Shown here: positions 17,087-24,913 of the stretch, one piece after another
Numbering within the stretch: position 1 is the stretch's first letter
Layout: every line of letters begins with the position of its first letter
NCBI GenBank assembly: GCA_018608245.1
Contig: JABAZY010000052.1
Span: forward strand, 3,624-67,623
Length of the DNA stretch: 64,000 nucleotides
Origin: Alphaproteobacteria bacterium
Lineage (GTDB): Bacteria; Pseudomonadota; Alphaproteobacteria; Micavibrionales; Micavibrionaceae
Direction of reading: 5' to 3'
Translations under genes and position numbers: made by a program
Notes under the pieces: model-generated
Seen by the model: only the letters and a program-made list of their open reading frames with translations
Databases searched by the model: none
Told to the model about the DNA's origin: nothing

Positions 17087-18049
17087 TTATTCTTCGTCAG
17101 GTGTTGGAATATCTCGGATTTTTAGGGTGCTGATGCGGCGTTGGTCGGCTTCTAAAATTTCGAAAACCATGCCTGATGAATGAGTGATAACTTCGCCACG
17201 AGCAGGAATACGGCCTGCGATGTAGAAAACTAACCCGCCTAATGTATCTATTTCATCATGTTCTTCTTCGCTGAAAATCTTACCATACGTTTCTTCGAAA
17301 TCTTCAATGTCTAATCGCGCGTCGGCAACGATTGTGCCGTCAGGTTTTTGAGTTATTTGTGGTGGCGTGTCTTGATCAAATTCATCTTCAATCTCACCAA
17401 CAATCGATTCAATCACATCACCAACGGTAACGAGTCCATCAATACCGCCATATTCATCAACAACTAAAGCCATATGTTTTTTGTCCTGTTGCATCTTCAT
17501 AAGGAGATCAAGAACAGGAAGAGAGGGTGAAACGATAGGAACATTTCTTAACAGCTCTTTTAATTTGATTTTTTTATTCTTCGCGAGGGATGAAAGGATA
17601 TCTTTGATATGCACTGTGCCAGAGATATCATCCATTGTGTCGCTGTAAACTGGAATACGGCTATATTGATGTTCGCTCAATAGCTCCATTAATTGTTCTT
17701 GGGAGGCTTGAATGTCAATCGCGATAATATCCGCACGTGGTATCATTACATCATCGACGGTTCTGCTTTGTAAGGTCAGAATGTTTTTGATTAAAGCTTT
17801 TTCGTGTTCGGCGATAGACGGGGTTTGGCTATTATTGTCGCTAACATCTTCGATATAATCTTCTAAGGCTTCACGGAGGATTTCCGAGCCATTTTTTTGA
17901 CGACCAAAAATAGATTTAAATTTTGAGAGCAAACCAGTTGAATTTACCCCCTCCTGTGATGTTGTTGCATGTTGAGAAGCCCTTTTCGGGCTGCTACTTG
18001 AAGGGTCTTCAGACGTATCTGACATATTATTTGTATCTACCTTTAACAT
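17087..18049 (-). CDS. CBS-domain protein of the CorC/HlyC family
   Basis: A 320-aa cytosolic protein with a Ser-rich N-terminus, then two CBS domains (about 90-215, including VDDVMIPRADIIAID and VVDEYGGIDGLVTVGDVIESIVGEI-type motif) and a C-terminal CorC/HlyC transporter-associated domain. It lacks a DUF21 membrane domain. In E. coli the corresponding gene between ybeY and lnt is corC (ybeX), linked to Mg/Co efflux and ribosome metabolism. The first ATG (18049) has no clear ribosome binding site; an ATG eight codons in (18025) is an alternative. Confidence 0.9.
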   Translation of the reverse strand: MLKVDTNNMSDTSEDPSSSSPKRASQHATTSQEGVNSTGLLSKFKSIFGRQKNGSEILREALEDYIEDVSDNNSQTPSIAEHEKALIKNILTLQSRTVDDVMIPRADIIAIDIQASQEQLMELLSEHQYSRIPVYSDTMDDISGTVHIKDILSSLAKNKKIKLKELLRNVPIVSPSLPVLDLLMKMQQDKKHMALVVDEYGGIDGLVTVGDVIESIVGEIEDEFDQDTPPQITQKPDGTIVADARLDIEDFEETYGKIFSEEEHDEIDTLGGLVFYIAGRIPARGEVITHSSGMVFEILEADQRRISTLKIRDIPTPDEE

Positions 18050-18081
18050 TTCAATTCAGTTTATCGTTTTGGTGCATAAAA

Positions 18082-18612
18082 TCAAGCAAGTATCGTACCT
18101 GTATAGGGGTTTTGAACGCCTAATTGCTCTAATATTCTAATCTCTAAAGCTTCCATATCGTTAGCCTCTTCTTCTTCCTTGTGGTCAAAGCCTATAAGGT
18201 GGAGAACGCCATGTACAACTAAATGTCTTAAATGATCAAGCATGAACTTGCCTTGTTCTTTACTCTCACGTTGAATGGTTTGGAAGGATAAGAGGACATC
18301 GCCTAAATTAAGCACACCTTCAGTGTTGATATCTTCGCCCTCTAAATTAGCAAAAGTCAGTACATTGGTCGGGGTGTCTTTATCGCGATATTCACGGTTT
18401 AAAACATGTAATAATTCATCATTGGCTAACACAACGCTAACTTCTAGCTCACGGCCTGTCGCTATTGTTGGGAGGGTAATAGAATTAATGCTACAGAGTG
18501 TGGCAACACGAATAATATCTTCGATATCAGGGATGCGTTCCCAATCTGGATATTGAACGGAAATGTCTACGGTGACGATTTCTTTTATGTTATTTGAAAA
18601 TGGGGATTCCAT
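18082..18612 (-). CDS. ybeY: Endoribonuclease YbeY, 16S rRNA 3'-end maturation
   Basis: YbeY is a zinc endoribonuclease for 16S rRNA processing and ribosome quality control. The 176-aa protein has the diagnostic H-x3-H-x5-H motif in VVHGVLHLIGFDH (His 134, 138 and 144), and the conserved REYRDKDTPTNVLTF and GDVLLSF segments. The start overlaps the spacing of phoH (its stop is 3 bp upstream), so it is likely translationally coupled. Residues around 145-160 are strongly acidic, as is typical. Confidence 0.95.
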   Translation of the reverse strand: MESPFSNNIKEIVTVDISVQYPDWERIPDIEDIIRVATLCSINSITLPTIATGRELEVSVVLANDELLHVLNREYRDKDTPTNVLTFANLEGEDINTEGVLNLGDVLLSFQTIQRESKEQGKFMLDHLRHLVVHGVLHLIGFDHKEEEEANDMEALEIRILEQLGVQNPYTGTILA

Positions 18613-18614
18613 TA

Positions 18615-19658
18615 TTAGGCTCTGGTGCTCCTGAATTCATACTTGTCGTACGCGTTAATGATTTTAGTCACTAATTTATGACGGACAACGTCTTTTGAGT
18701 CAAAATGTACGAACGGAATATCATCAATATTACCCAAAATATTCATCGCTTCTTTTAAGCCTGATTGTGCGTTAGACGGTAAATCAACTTGTGTTGGGTC
18801 ACCAGTGATAACCATACGCGTGCCTTCACCCATACGGGTTAGAAACATTTTCATTTGCATGGAAGTTGTGTTCTGCGCCTCATCAAGTACCACAAACGCA
18901 TTCTTTAATGTACGTCCACGCATGAAGGCGAGGGGCGCAATTTCAATTTCACCGCTTTCTAATTTCTTTGGAAGTTGGTCAGCTGGCATCATCTCATTAA
19001 GTGCGTCATAGATAGGGCGCAAATACGGGTCAATTTTTTCAATCATGCTTCCGGGCAAGAAACCTAAATTCTCACCTGCTTCAACAGCAGGACGACAAAA
19101 TACCATGCGTTCGATTAAACCTTCTTGGAACATCGACACGGCAGCCGCAACAGCCAAAAATGTTTTACCTGTTCCCGCAGGGCCAACACCAAAGACCATG
19201 TCATGGTCACGAATGGCATTAATGTAGAATGCTTGATTGGGCGAGCGGGGTGAAATCAATTTGTTTTTGTAGGTCTTAATGCCTGACTTTTCATCATAGA
19301 AAGCGCTTTTCTTTTTGCCCTTTTTAGGTGGGGCACTTTTAACTTCTTTTAGGTCAGTCATGTCTTTTTCTTTCTCTTTTAAAAATCGGAGAGCGGCATC
19401 AATTTCACTAGTGGTTACGTCTTGTTCACGGTTGAGCTTTTCCCAGAGCATTTTAAACAACTCATCAGCGATAAGCACATCTTTAGGATGCCCTTTTAGC
19501 TCAAGCTTATTACTTCGACAGCCAATATCGATGCTTAAAAGTTGTTCAATATGATGGAGATGAGCATTCTGTTCGCCGTATAAATAGGGCAGAAGGGTGT
19601 TGTCATCGAAAGAAAGCGCAATGCTTTTAATTAACGGTTTTACTATGGTTTTCCTCAC
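18615..19658 (-). CDS. phoH: PhoH-like ATPase
   Basis: A cytosolic P-loop ATPase of the PhoH/YbeZ family, which works with YbeY in rRNA and RNA metabolism. The 347-aa product has Walker A GPAGTGKT at 159-166, Walker B FVVLDEAQNT, and the conserved VITGDPTQVDLP. The start is not settled: the frame opens at a GTG (19656-19658) with no ribosome binding site, while GAGGAAA lies six bases before an in-frame ATA (19644-19646). No ATG lies near. miaB is 30 bp upstream on the same strand. Confidence 0.93.
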   Translation of the reverse strand: MRKTIVKPLIKSIALSFDDNTLLPYLYGEQNAHLHHIEQLLSIDIGCRSNKLELKGHPKDVLIADELFKMLWEKLNREQDVTTSEIDAALRFLKEKEKDMTDLKEVKSAPPKKGKKKSAFYDEKSGIKTYKNKLISPRSPNQAFYINAIRDHDMVFGVGPAGTGKTFLAVAAAVSMFQEGLIERMVFCRPAVEAGENLGFLPGSMIEKIDPYLRPIYDALNEMMPADQLPKKLESGEIEIAPLAFMRGRTLKNAFVVLDEAQNTTSMQMKMFLTRMGEGTRMVITGDPTQVDLPSNAQSGLKEAMNILGNIDDIPFVHFDSKDVVRHKLVTKIINAYDKYEFRSTRA

Positions 19659-19687
19659 ACAATAGTTAAGCTATTAGTATAGCAAAA

Positions 19688-21079
19688 TTATGCTGATTTT
19701 ACAATGTTTTCGGTAAGGTTTTCGGATGTGCTAACAGCTGTGACAACCTCACCAGTAAGGGCGTGACCTGTGGAATCTGTGACGTGGACGTCTACTATTT
19801 GGCCAATTAGACGTTCATTGGCTGGAACGTTGATAGCCTGATAGAAGGGGCTTCGACCCTGTAATTGCCCTTCTTTTTTCCCTTTACGTTCGAACAGGAT
19901 AGGAAGGGTTTTACCGACAGTATCAGCGTTAAACTCCGCTTGGAATTCACCGATAAGCTCTTGAATTTGTGTTAAGCGGACTGTTTTAACATCCTCACGC
20001 ACCAAATTCGTCATATTGGCGGCGGGCGTACCTGGGCGGGCGGAGTATTTGAAAGAATAAGCACTGGCGAATTTAACATCGCGGATTAACTGCATCGTGT
20101 CTTCATGGTCTTGGTCTGTTTCTCCCGGAAATCCAACGATGAAATCGGATGAAAACACTAGGTCAGGACGGGCTTTTTTTAGGTCAGCAATAATTTCACG
20201 GTATCTGTCTGCTGTATGTTTACGATTCATAACTTTCAACATCTTGTCAGAGCCACTTTGCACAGGCAGATGTAGGAAGGGCATGAGCTTTTGCACATCA
20301 CGGTGGGCATCTATCAATTCTTGGTCAACATCGCGTGGGTGCGACGTCGTGTAGCGAATTTGTTCAATGCCATCAATCTCAGCTACAGCCTCGATCAAAC
20401 GGCCTAAGCCCCATGTTTTGCCGTCTACGTTTTCGCCGTGATAGGCGTTGACGTTTTGACCTAATAAAGTGATTTCTTTTGAACCATTATCCACAAGACG
20501 CTTGGCTTCATCCACAATTTTGTCCACTGGGCGGGAATATTCCGCGCCACGCGTGTATGGTACGACGCAAAACGTACAGAATTTATCACATCCTTCTTGG
20601 ATTGATAGGAAAGCTGATGCGCCTTGGTTTTGTTCCTCTGGTAGGAAGTCGAATTTGGTTTTCTCTGGGAACTCTGTGTTCACGATACGGTTTTCACCGT
20701 AAGCGCCAGTGGCTTTTGCCACCATCTCAGGGAGTTCATGATAGGTTTGCGGGCCAAAGATCATATCAACGGTTGGCGCACGCTTCATGATGAAGTCACC
20801 TTCAGCTTGTGCAACACAGCCAGCAACAGCCATTAGCATTGATCCGCCAGCTTCTACCTTTTTATCCTTGTGGATTTTTAAACGACCAATTTCGGAGAAA
20901 ACTTTGTCAGTGGCTTTCTCGCGTATATGGCAGGTATTGAGGATGATCATGTCGGCATCATCAGGCTCTTCGACGGTCATGTAGCCCAGAGGCGCGAGGA
21001 TATCCGCCATACGGCTTGAGTCGTAGACGTTCATCTGACAGCCCCAAGTCTTTATATAAAGTTTTTTATTAAATTTCAT
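19688..21079 (-). CDS. miaB: tRNA-2-methylthio-N6-dimethylallyladenosine synthase
   Basis: MiaB is a radical-SAM methylthiotransferase that modifies i6A37 of tRNAs. The 463-aa product shows the N-terminal cluster Cys 14 (TWGCQMN), 50 (LNTCHIRE) and 88 (VAGCVAQ), the radical-SAM CxxxCxxC at 164, 168 and 171 (GCDKFCTFC), and a C-terminal TRAM domain ending near 440. The frame extends to 21133, but the ATG at 21077-21079 with AAAGG seven bases upstream gives the family N-terminus. It begins the miaB-phoH-ybeY-corC-lnt order and is divergent from the 21153 gene. Confidence 0.96.
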   Translation of the reverse strand: MKFNKKLYIKTWGCQMNVYDSSRMADILAPLGYMTVEEPDDADMIILNTCHIREKATDKVFSEIGRLKIHKDKKVEAGGSMLMAVAGCVAQAEGDFIMKRAPTVDMIFGPQTYHELPEMVAKATGAYGENRIVNTEFPEKTKFDFLPEEQNQGASAFLSIQEGCDKFCTFCVVPYTRGAEYSRPVDKIVDEAKRLVDNGSKEITLLGQNVNAYHGENVDGKTWGLGRLIEAVAEIDGIEQIRYTTSHPRDVDQELIDAHRDVQKLMPFLHLPVQSGSDKMLKVMNRKHTADRYREIIADLKKARPDLVFSSDFIVGFPGETDQDHEDTMQLIRDVKFASAYSFKYSARPGTPAANMTNLVREDVKTVRLTQIQELIGEFQAEFNADTVGKTLPILFERKGKKEGQLQGRSPFYQAINVPANERLIGQIVDVHVTDSTGHALTGEVVTAVSTSENLTENIVKSA

Positions 21080-21152
21080 CACATAACCTTTGCGTAAGCG
21101 TTTAATCACATTTAAGGTGCACAAATCAAGCAAAAACGAGGCATATAGACAG

Positions 21153-22094
21153 ATGAAACCAGTATTACTCTCTTTTCATGGTAATGGCGTATTGGGCTTA
21201 GATCAGCTCGAAGAAACTTTTGAGGTGGTTAAGCTTTATAAAGAAAAAGACCCAGAAGCGACGATCCAGAAATACAAAGATGACGTGGTAGCTATTAACT
21301 GCACTGTGAGTCATAAAATCAGCCGTAAGTTGATTGAAGCTTTACCGAAGCTACAGATTATTGCTACATTTTCTGTGGGGTACGATCATATTGATGTACA
21401 GGCGGCGAAGGATAATAACGTTGTGGTGACAAATACGCCTGATGTGCTTTGTGCAGAGACGGCGGATACTGGAATGGCTTTATTGTTGGCGGTGTCCAAA
21501 CGCTTAGCGGAAGGGGATATGTATATCCGCGTGGGTAAATGGTTAGCGGCCGATATGCCGTTGGGGGTTTCCCTAGAAGGCAAAACTGTTGGTATTGTTG
21601 GGTTAGGGGGCATCGGTTCTAAGGTCGCTAAACGTTGTGCGGCTTTTGACATGAATGTTGTTTATTATGGCCCGCGTGAGAAGAAGGATTACCCTTATAA
21701 ATATTACGATGATATTACCGAAATTGCGAAAGATAGTGATTTCTTGATTTTGACTTGCCCAGGGGGCGAGGCAACGGCTAACCTAATAGATGCGAATGTT
21801 TTGGATGCTTTGGGTGAGAAGGGATTTTTGATCAATATCGCCCGCGGGAGCGTTGTTGATGAGCCAGCCTTGATTGAGGCATTACAGGCAAAAAGAATTG
21901 CAGGTGCGGGACTAGATGTTTTTGCTAAAGAGCCACACGTACCAGAGGAATATTTTTCAATGGACAATGTGGTGCTTTTACCCCATATAGGGTCAGCTAC
22001 CGTAGAGACAAGAACAAAAATGGGTCAATTAGTCATCGACAATATTTTGGCACAATTGGCTGGTAAGCTGTTATTAACTGAAGTGAAGATTTAA
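21153..22094 (+). CDS. D-isomer-specific 2-hydroxyacid dehydrogenase
   Basis: An NAD(P)-dependent oxidoreductase of the D-2-hydroxyacid dehydrogenase family, probably reducing a 2-oxo acid such as glyoxylate or hydroxypyruvate; the substrate cannot be fixed. The 313-aa product has the nucleotide-binding GLGGIG at 150-155 and the catalytic Arg 231 (NIARGSVVDEPAL), Glu 260 (GAGLDVFAKEP) and His 278 (LLPHIGSAT). The frame reaches back to 21090, which would run into the miaB promoter region, so the ATG at 21153 (MKPVLLSF) is preferred. It is followed 8 bp later by a small exported protein. Confidence 0.9.
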   Translation: MKPVLLSFHGNGVLGLDQLEETFEVVKLYKEKDPEATIQKYKDDVVAINCTVSHKISRKLIEALPKLQIIATFSVGYDHIDVQAAKDNNVVVTNTPDVLCAETADTGMALLLAVSKRLAEGDMYIRVGKWLAADMPLGVSLEGKTVGIVGLGGIGSKVAKRCAAFDMNVVYYGPREKKDYPYKYYDDITEIAKDSDFLILTCPGGEATANLIDANVLDALGEKGFLINIARGSVVDEPALIEALQAKRIAGAGLDVFAKEPHVPEEYFSMDNVVLLPHIGSATVETRTKMGQLVIDNILAQLAGKLLLTEVKI

Positions 22095-22102
22095 GGGTAA
22101 TT

Positions 22103-22576
22103 ATGATTAGATTTTATGTGTTGTTATTTGTTGCTGTCGTCAGCGTTTCTGCGCCAGTATTGGCAAAAAGTTGTTATTCATCAGCTGAAGCGGAAGCTGA
22201 GCAAGCTATTCGTATTCACAGTGAATTGATGGTTATCGGGCTTAATTGCCAACATATGACACCACGTGGGTGGAAAAACTTCTATCAACAATATCGTGAA
22301 ATCACCAATAATTACTCTCGTACTATTTCAGGCTATGAAAGCACATTGATTAGCTATTATAATCAATCAGGCAATGGTGAGCGTAAGATGCATGATTTGC
22401 GTACAAGCTTTGCCAATGAAACTTCTACAAATATTGCACGTATGCGTCCTGATGTATTCTGCGCCAAATTCTCGCCACGTATTCCAAAAGTGGCGAATAT
22501 GTCACGGACAGAATTCGTTGATTGGATTAAGGCAAGCGCTAGTACTCAGCGTTTAAGCAAGCCTCTTTGTCAGTAA
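22103..22576 (+). CDS. Exported hypothetical protein, 157 aa
   Basis: The product starts with a typical signal peptide (MIRFYVLLFVAVVSVSAPVLA, with a likely cut after residue 21), followed by a mostly helical mature part with five Cys residues (near 23, 48, 137, 156 and others), suggesting periplasmic disulfides. The region NMSRTEFVDWIKAS is compact and helical. AAGGG lies six bases before the ATG. I do not recognise the family. It faces the pair of exported proteins on the opposite strand, 10 bp away at the stop codons. Confidence 0.7.
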   Translation: MIRFYVLLFVAVVSVSAPVLAKSCYSSAEAEAEQAIRIHSELMVIGLNCQHMTPRGWKNFYQQYREITNNYSRTISGYESTLISYYNQSGNGERKMHDLRTSFANETSTNIARMRPDVFCAKFSPRIPKVANMSRTEFVDWIKASASTQRLSKPLCQ

Positions 22577-22586
22577 ACTTATTTGA

Positions 22587-22982
22587 TTATTCACAATCAA
22601 GGTCGCTACATTTCCATGTGCGTGGGTTTTTAGAAACACCATTAGCTTCTCTATCTCCGCGTTTTAAAGCATGCCCAGTGTTTGCTATTAATTTTTCAAG
22701 TCTGCCAGATATTTCGGCATTATTTTCCTCGTGACATTCGCTTACAGATTCAGTGGCTTCACCAAAGGTACATATCCGAGTCTGTTGCTCAAATTCACTT
22801 TGTATTTGCTCAAGACGGTCACAAAAGCGCGTAATACGAGGGGATTGTTTTTCCCCACAATATTGAGCGTGTGTATCGTTGAATCTTTTGATTGGGTCTG
22901 GCGTTTCATCTGCGAAGCTTGACGAAGATATAAGTAGGGAGCTTGCAAAAATGCCTGTTGCTATTTGTTTTAAATTTATCAT
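22587..22982 (-). CDS. Exported Cys-containing hypothetical protein, paralogue 1
   Basis: A 131-aa protein with a signal peptide (MINLKQIATGIFASSLLIS, likely cleaved after SSSFA near residue 24). The mature part has six or so Cys (for example CGEKQSPRITRFC and RICTFG), typical of an oxidised periplasmic protein. It shares the opening MIN-KQIA and a C-x(5-7)-SP-x(4)-FC block with the upstream gene at 22982, so the two look like diverged tandem duplicates. Its ATG shares one base with the upstream stop codon (TAATG), so translation is coupled. Function unknown. Confidence 0.65.
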   Translation of the reverse strand: MINLKQIATGIFASSLLISSSSFADETPDPIKRFNDTHAQYCGEKQSPRITRFCDRLEQIQSEFEQQTRICTFGEATESVSECHEENNAEISGRLEKLIANTGHALKRGDREANGVSKNPRTWKCSDLDCE

Positions 22983-23407
22983 TACTTCATTCCTAATATA
23001 TCGTAGCCATTAGGAAACGCTGTATCAAAGGCTGTTTGATTAGCAGCGGCGTATTTGGTACGTGCAGCGCCTGTGCATTCTTCTTTAAAGGTCAATATTG
23101 CTTTAGATTTAGCCAGGATTTGTTCATTCGTTAACGTATGCCTTGAACCAAGATCTAAAGAATTGGCAAAGAAAGTTGTTTCTCTTGCGCATACATTTAA
23201 ATCCATAAAAAGCTGGCTGTAATTTTTTTGAATAGTACTACAAAAAGATTTAGCGTTAGGGCTTTCATCTGTCTCGCAAATAAGTGTTTCAAGTGACGCG
23301 TTTGTTTTGGTCATTATTACAGAGTCTGAATTTAGCTCTTGGGCATGTACAGCGCCAGCTAATAGGCCTCCAAAAACGACGCTTGCGATTTGTTTAATGT
23401 TTATCAT
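22982..23407 (-). CDS. Exported Cys-containing hypothetical protein, paralogue 2
   Basis: A 141-aa protein with a signal peptide (MINIKQIASVVFGGLLAGAVHA, cleavage after residue 22) and a mature helical part with Cys near 39, 51, 68 and 112 (ICETDESPNAKSFC, NVCARE, EECTG). It resembles the downstream neighbour in its signal peptide and in the first Cys block, consistent with tandem duplication. The stop codon overlaps the start of the next gene. I do not recognise a family; a small periplasmic structural or binding role is only a guess. Confidence 0.65.
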   Translation of the reverse strand: MINIKQIASVVFGGLLAGAVHAQELNSDSVIMTKTNASLETLICETDESPNAKSFCSTIQKNYSQLFMDLNVCARETTFFANSLDLGSRHTLTNEQILAKSKAILTFKEECTGAARTKYAAANQTAFDTAFPNGYDILGMK

Positions 23408-23442
23408 GGATGGTTTATATCACAGCATTTGTAATATGTAAA

Positions 23443-24384
23443 CTAATAATGCACACCTTCGCGCTTATGGCGGGGGTCGTGGGTATGGCCTTGAGGGTCC
23501 ATGTGAATGATAATCTCGGCATGGGGGAATATCTTTAGTAGAGCTAAATCAATCTCTTCGATGATATCATGGGCTTTTTCTAGCGTTAAATTGCCGTCTA
23601 GCTCAACATCAAAGCTTATGTGCAAATCCATGCCAGATTGGCGTGTACGGAGGTCATGTAGGCCAAAAACACGTTTATCTCGTTTAACCAGATCGATGAT
23701 TTTTTGACGCTCGCAGAAAGGTATTTCACGATCCATCAGCATGTCAGTCGCTTTTTTACCGATTTTAAGCCCTGTCCAAGCTAAATAAGCAGCGATGCAT
23801 AGGGATATGACTAAATCAACCGTACCAGATTGGGTTAAATAATCTGCTGAAAATGCTAAGATGACACCAATATTTATGAAGATATCACCTTTATAATGAT
23901 TTCTGTCTGCTTCAACTGCGAGCGATGGTGCGCGTTTAAGTACCCATTTTTGAACCAGTACCAGTATAAATGTTAGGACAATGGCAATGATTGAAACGGC
24001 GATACCTAACGCATGATGTTCAATATTTGTGGGGTTGAAATAATTTCTGATGGTCTCAAAAGTGATAAAGACGGCTGACCCAATAAGGAAGGATGCTTGG
24101 ATTTGTGCGAAGAACCCTTCGGCTTTGCCGTGACCAAATCGATGGTCATGATCGGCAGGTTTAAGCGATATCTTGATACTGCAATAGCTGACGATGGATA
24201 AGACAGCGTCGCCGATAGTGTCAATGAGGGAGGCTAGCAGGGCATTCGACCCTGTAAAGAAATAGGCAATTGATTTGATAATAATCAAAACTAAAGCCGT
24301 GCTTAATGCCCAATAAGAGGCCACTAAGGCCAGCTTTTGGTTGGGAATAATCTCACTTTGGTTTTGCTTTTTAAAGAAATTCAT
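23443..24384 (-). CDS. Cation diffusion facilitator (FieF-like metal efflux)
   Basis: An inner-membrane antiporter exporting divalent metals (Zn, Fe or Cd class) in exchange for protons. The sequence has the six-helix CDF layout: the first helix (about 18-38), SLIDTIGDAVLS with a metal-site Asp, KPADHDHRFGHGKAEGF after helix 2, and EADRNHYKGDIFINIGV with further Asp/His. A C-terminal cytoplasmic metal-binding domain carries GLHDLRTRQSGMDLHI and HDIIEEI. The frame stays open to 24468; the ATG at 24384 (MNFFKKQ) fits FieF-type N-termini, but it has no clear ribosome binding site, so the start is uncertain. Confidence 0.9.
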   Translation of the reverse strand: MNFFKKQNQSEIIPNQKLALVASYWALSTALVLIIIKSIAYFFTGSNALLASLIDTIGDAVLSIVSYCSIKISLKPADHDHRFGHGKAEGFFAQIQASFLIGSAVFITFETIRNYFNPTNIEHHALGIAVSIIAIVLTFILVLVQKWVLKRAPSLAVEADRNHYKGDIFINIGVILAFSADYLTQSGTVDLVISLCIAAYLAWTGLKIGKKATDMLMDREIPFCERQKIIDLVKRDKRVFGLHDLRTRQSGMDLHISFDVELDGNLTLEKAHDIIEEIDLALLKIFPHAEIIIHMDPQGHTHDPRHKREGVHY

Positions 24385-24491
24385 AGGGTTATTTATTAGC
24401 ATGCACATGCGCTTTGTGGCAATAAAATCCATTAATTCTTGATGTATCTTATGGGAATGTATAGTCATAATTTGTTAATTGGAGCGTATTA

Positions 24492-24821
24492 ATGAGTAAT
24501 AGAACTTATTTAGTTATCAGTCATGATTTTACAAGCGTACAGGGAGAAAAGCTTTTTAGGCGTCTTCCAGCTGTTGTAATAAAAAAATATGAATGTGAAA
24601 TAGGGGGTGGAGACTCTTCTGCTGAACCATTAAGATTACTAACTGTTACGCCAACAAGCGACCAGCAATCTGCAACATTTGAGTTTTTGCCTTTACAAAG
24701 TGATGTGGCAAAGAATGCTTTTGAGAAAGCAGCGACAAATGCTCTGATTAGTATGGCGCTTCAGCAAATGTCTAAGCCTGCTAAAGCACCAGAATTGCAC
24801 TTTGGTGAAACGGTGCATTAA
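24492..24821 (+). CDS. Hypothetical protein, 109 aa
   Basis: A soluble-looking alpha/beta protein starting MSNRTYLVISHDFTS, with GGAGCG six bases before the ATG. A middle portion is rich in Ser/Asp/Glu, and a C-terminal helix (NAFEKAATNALISMALQQM) ends in a polar tail. No signal peptide, membrane segment or known motif is seen. It is followed at once by a hairpin terminator, so it is a short transcription unit. I do not recognise the family. Confidence 0.6.
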   Translation: MSNRTYLVISHDFTSVQGEKLFRRLPAVVIKKYECEIGGGDSSAEPLRLLTVTPTSDQQSATFEFLPLQSDVAKNAFEKAATNALISMALQQMSKPAKAPELHFGETVH

Positions 24822-24825
24822 CCAC

Positions 24826-24852
24826 TAAAGGGGATAAAATATCCCGTTTTTC
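24826..24852 (+). terminator. Rho-independent terminator after the 24492 gene
   Basis: GGGATA pairs with TATCCC around an AAA loop (24831-24845), followed by GTTTTTCTTG. The stem is short but GC at the base, and it lies about 10 bp after the stop codon of the 109-aa gene. Confidence 0.6.
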
Positions 24853-24913
24853 TTGTTCGATTGAAATATTCAGCTATCCTTTTGAAAAGATTTCATAAAG
24901 GGAGCATTTAACG

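Noticed and set aside
21090-21152. N-terminal extension of the 2-hydroxyacid dehydrogenase frame
   Set aside because: It runs into the divergent miaB promoter region and adds a basic stretch absent from the family; the internal ATG fits better.
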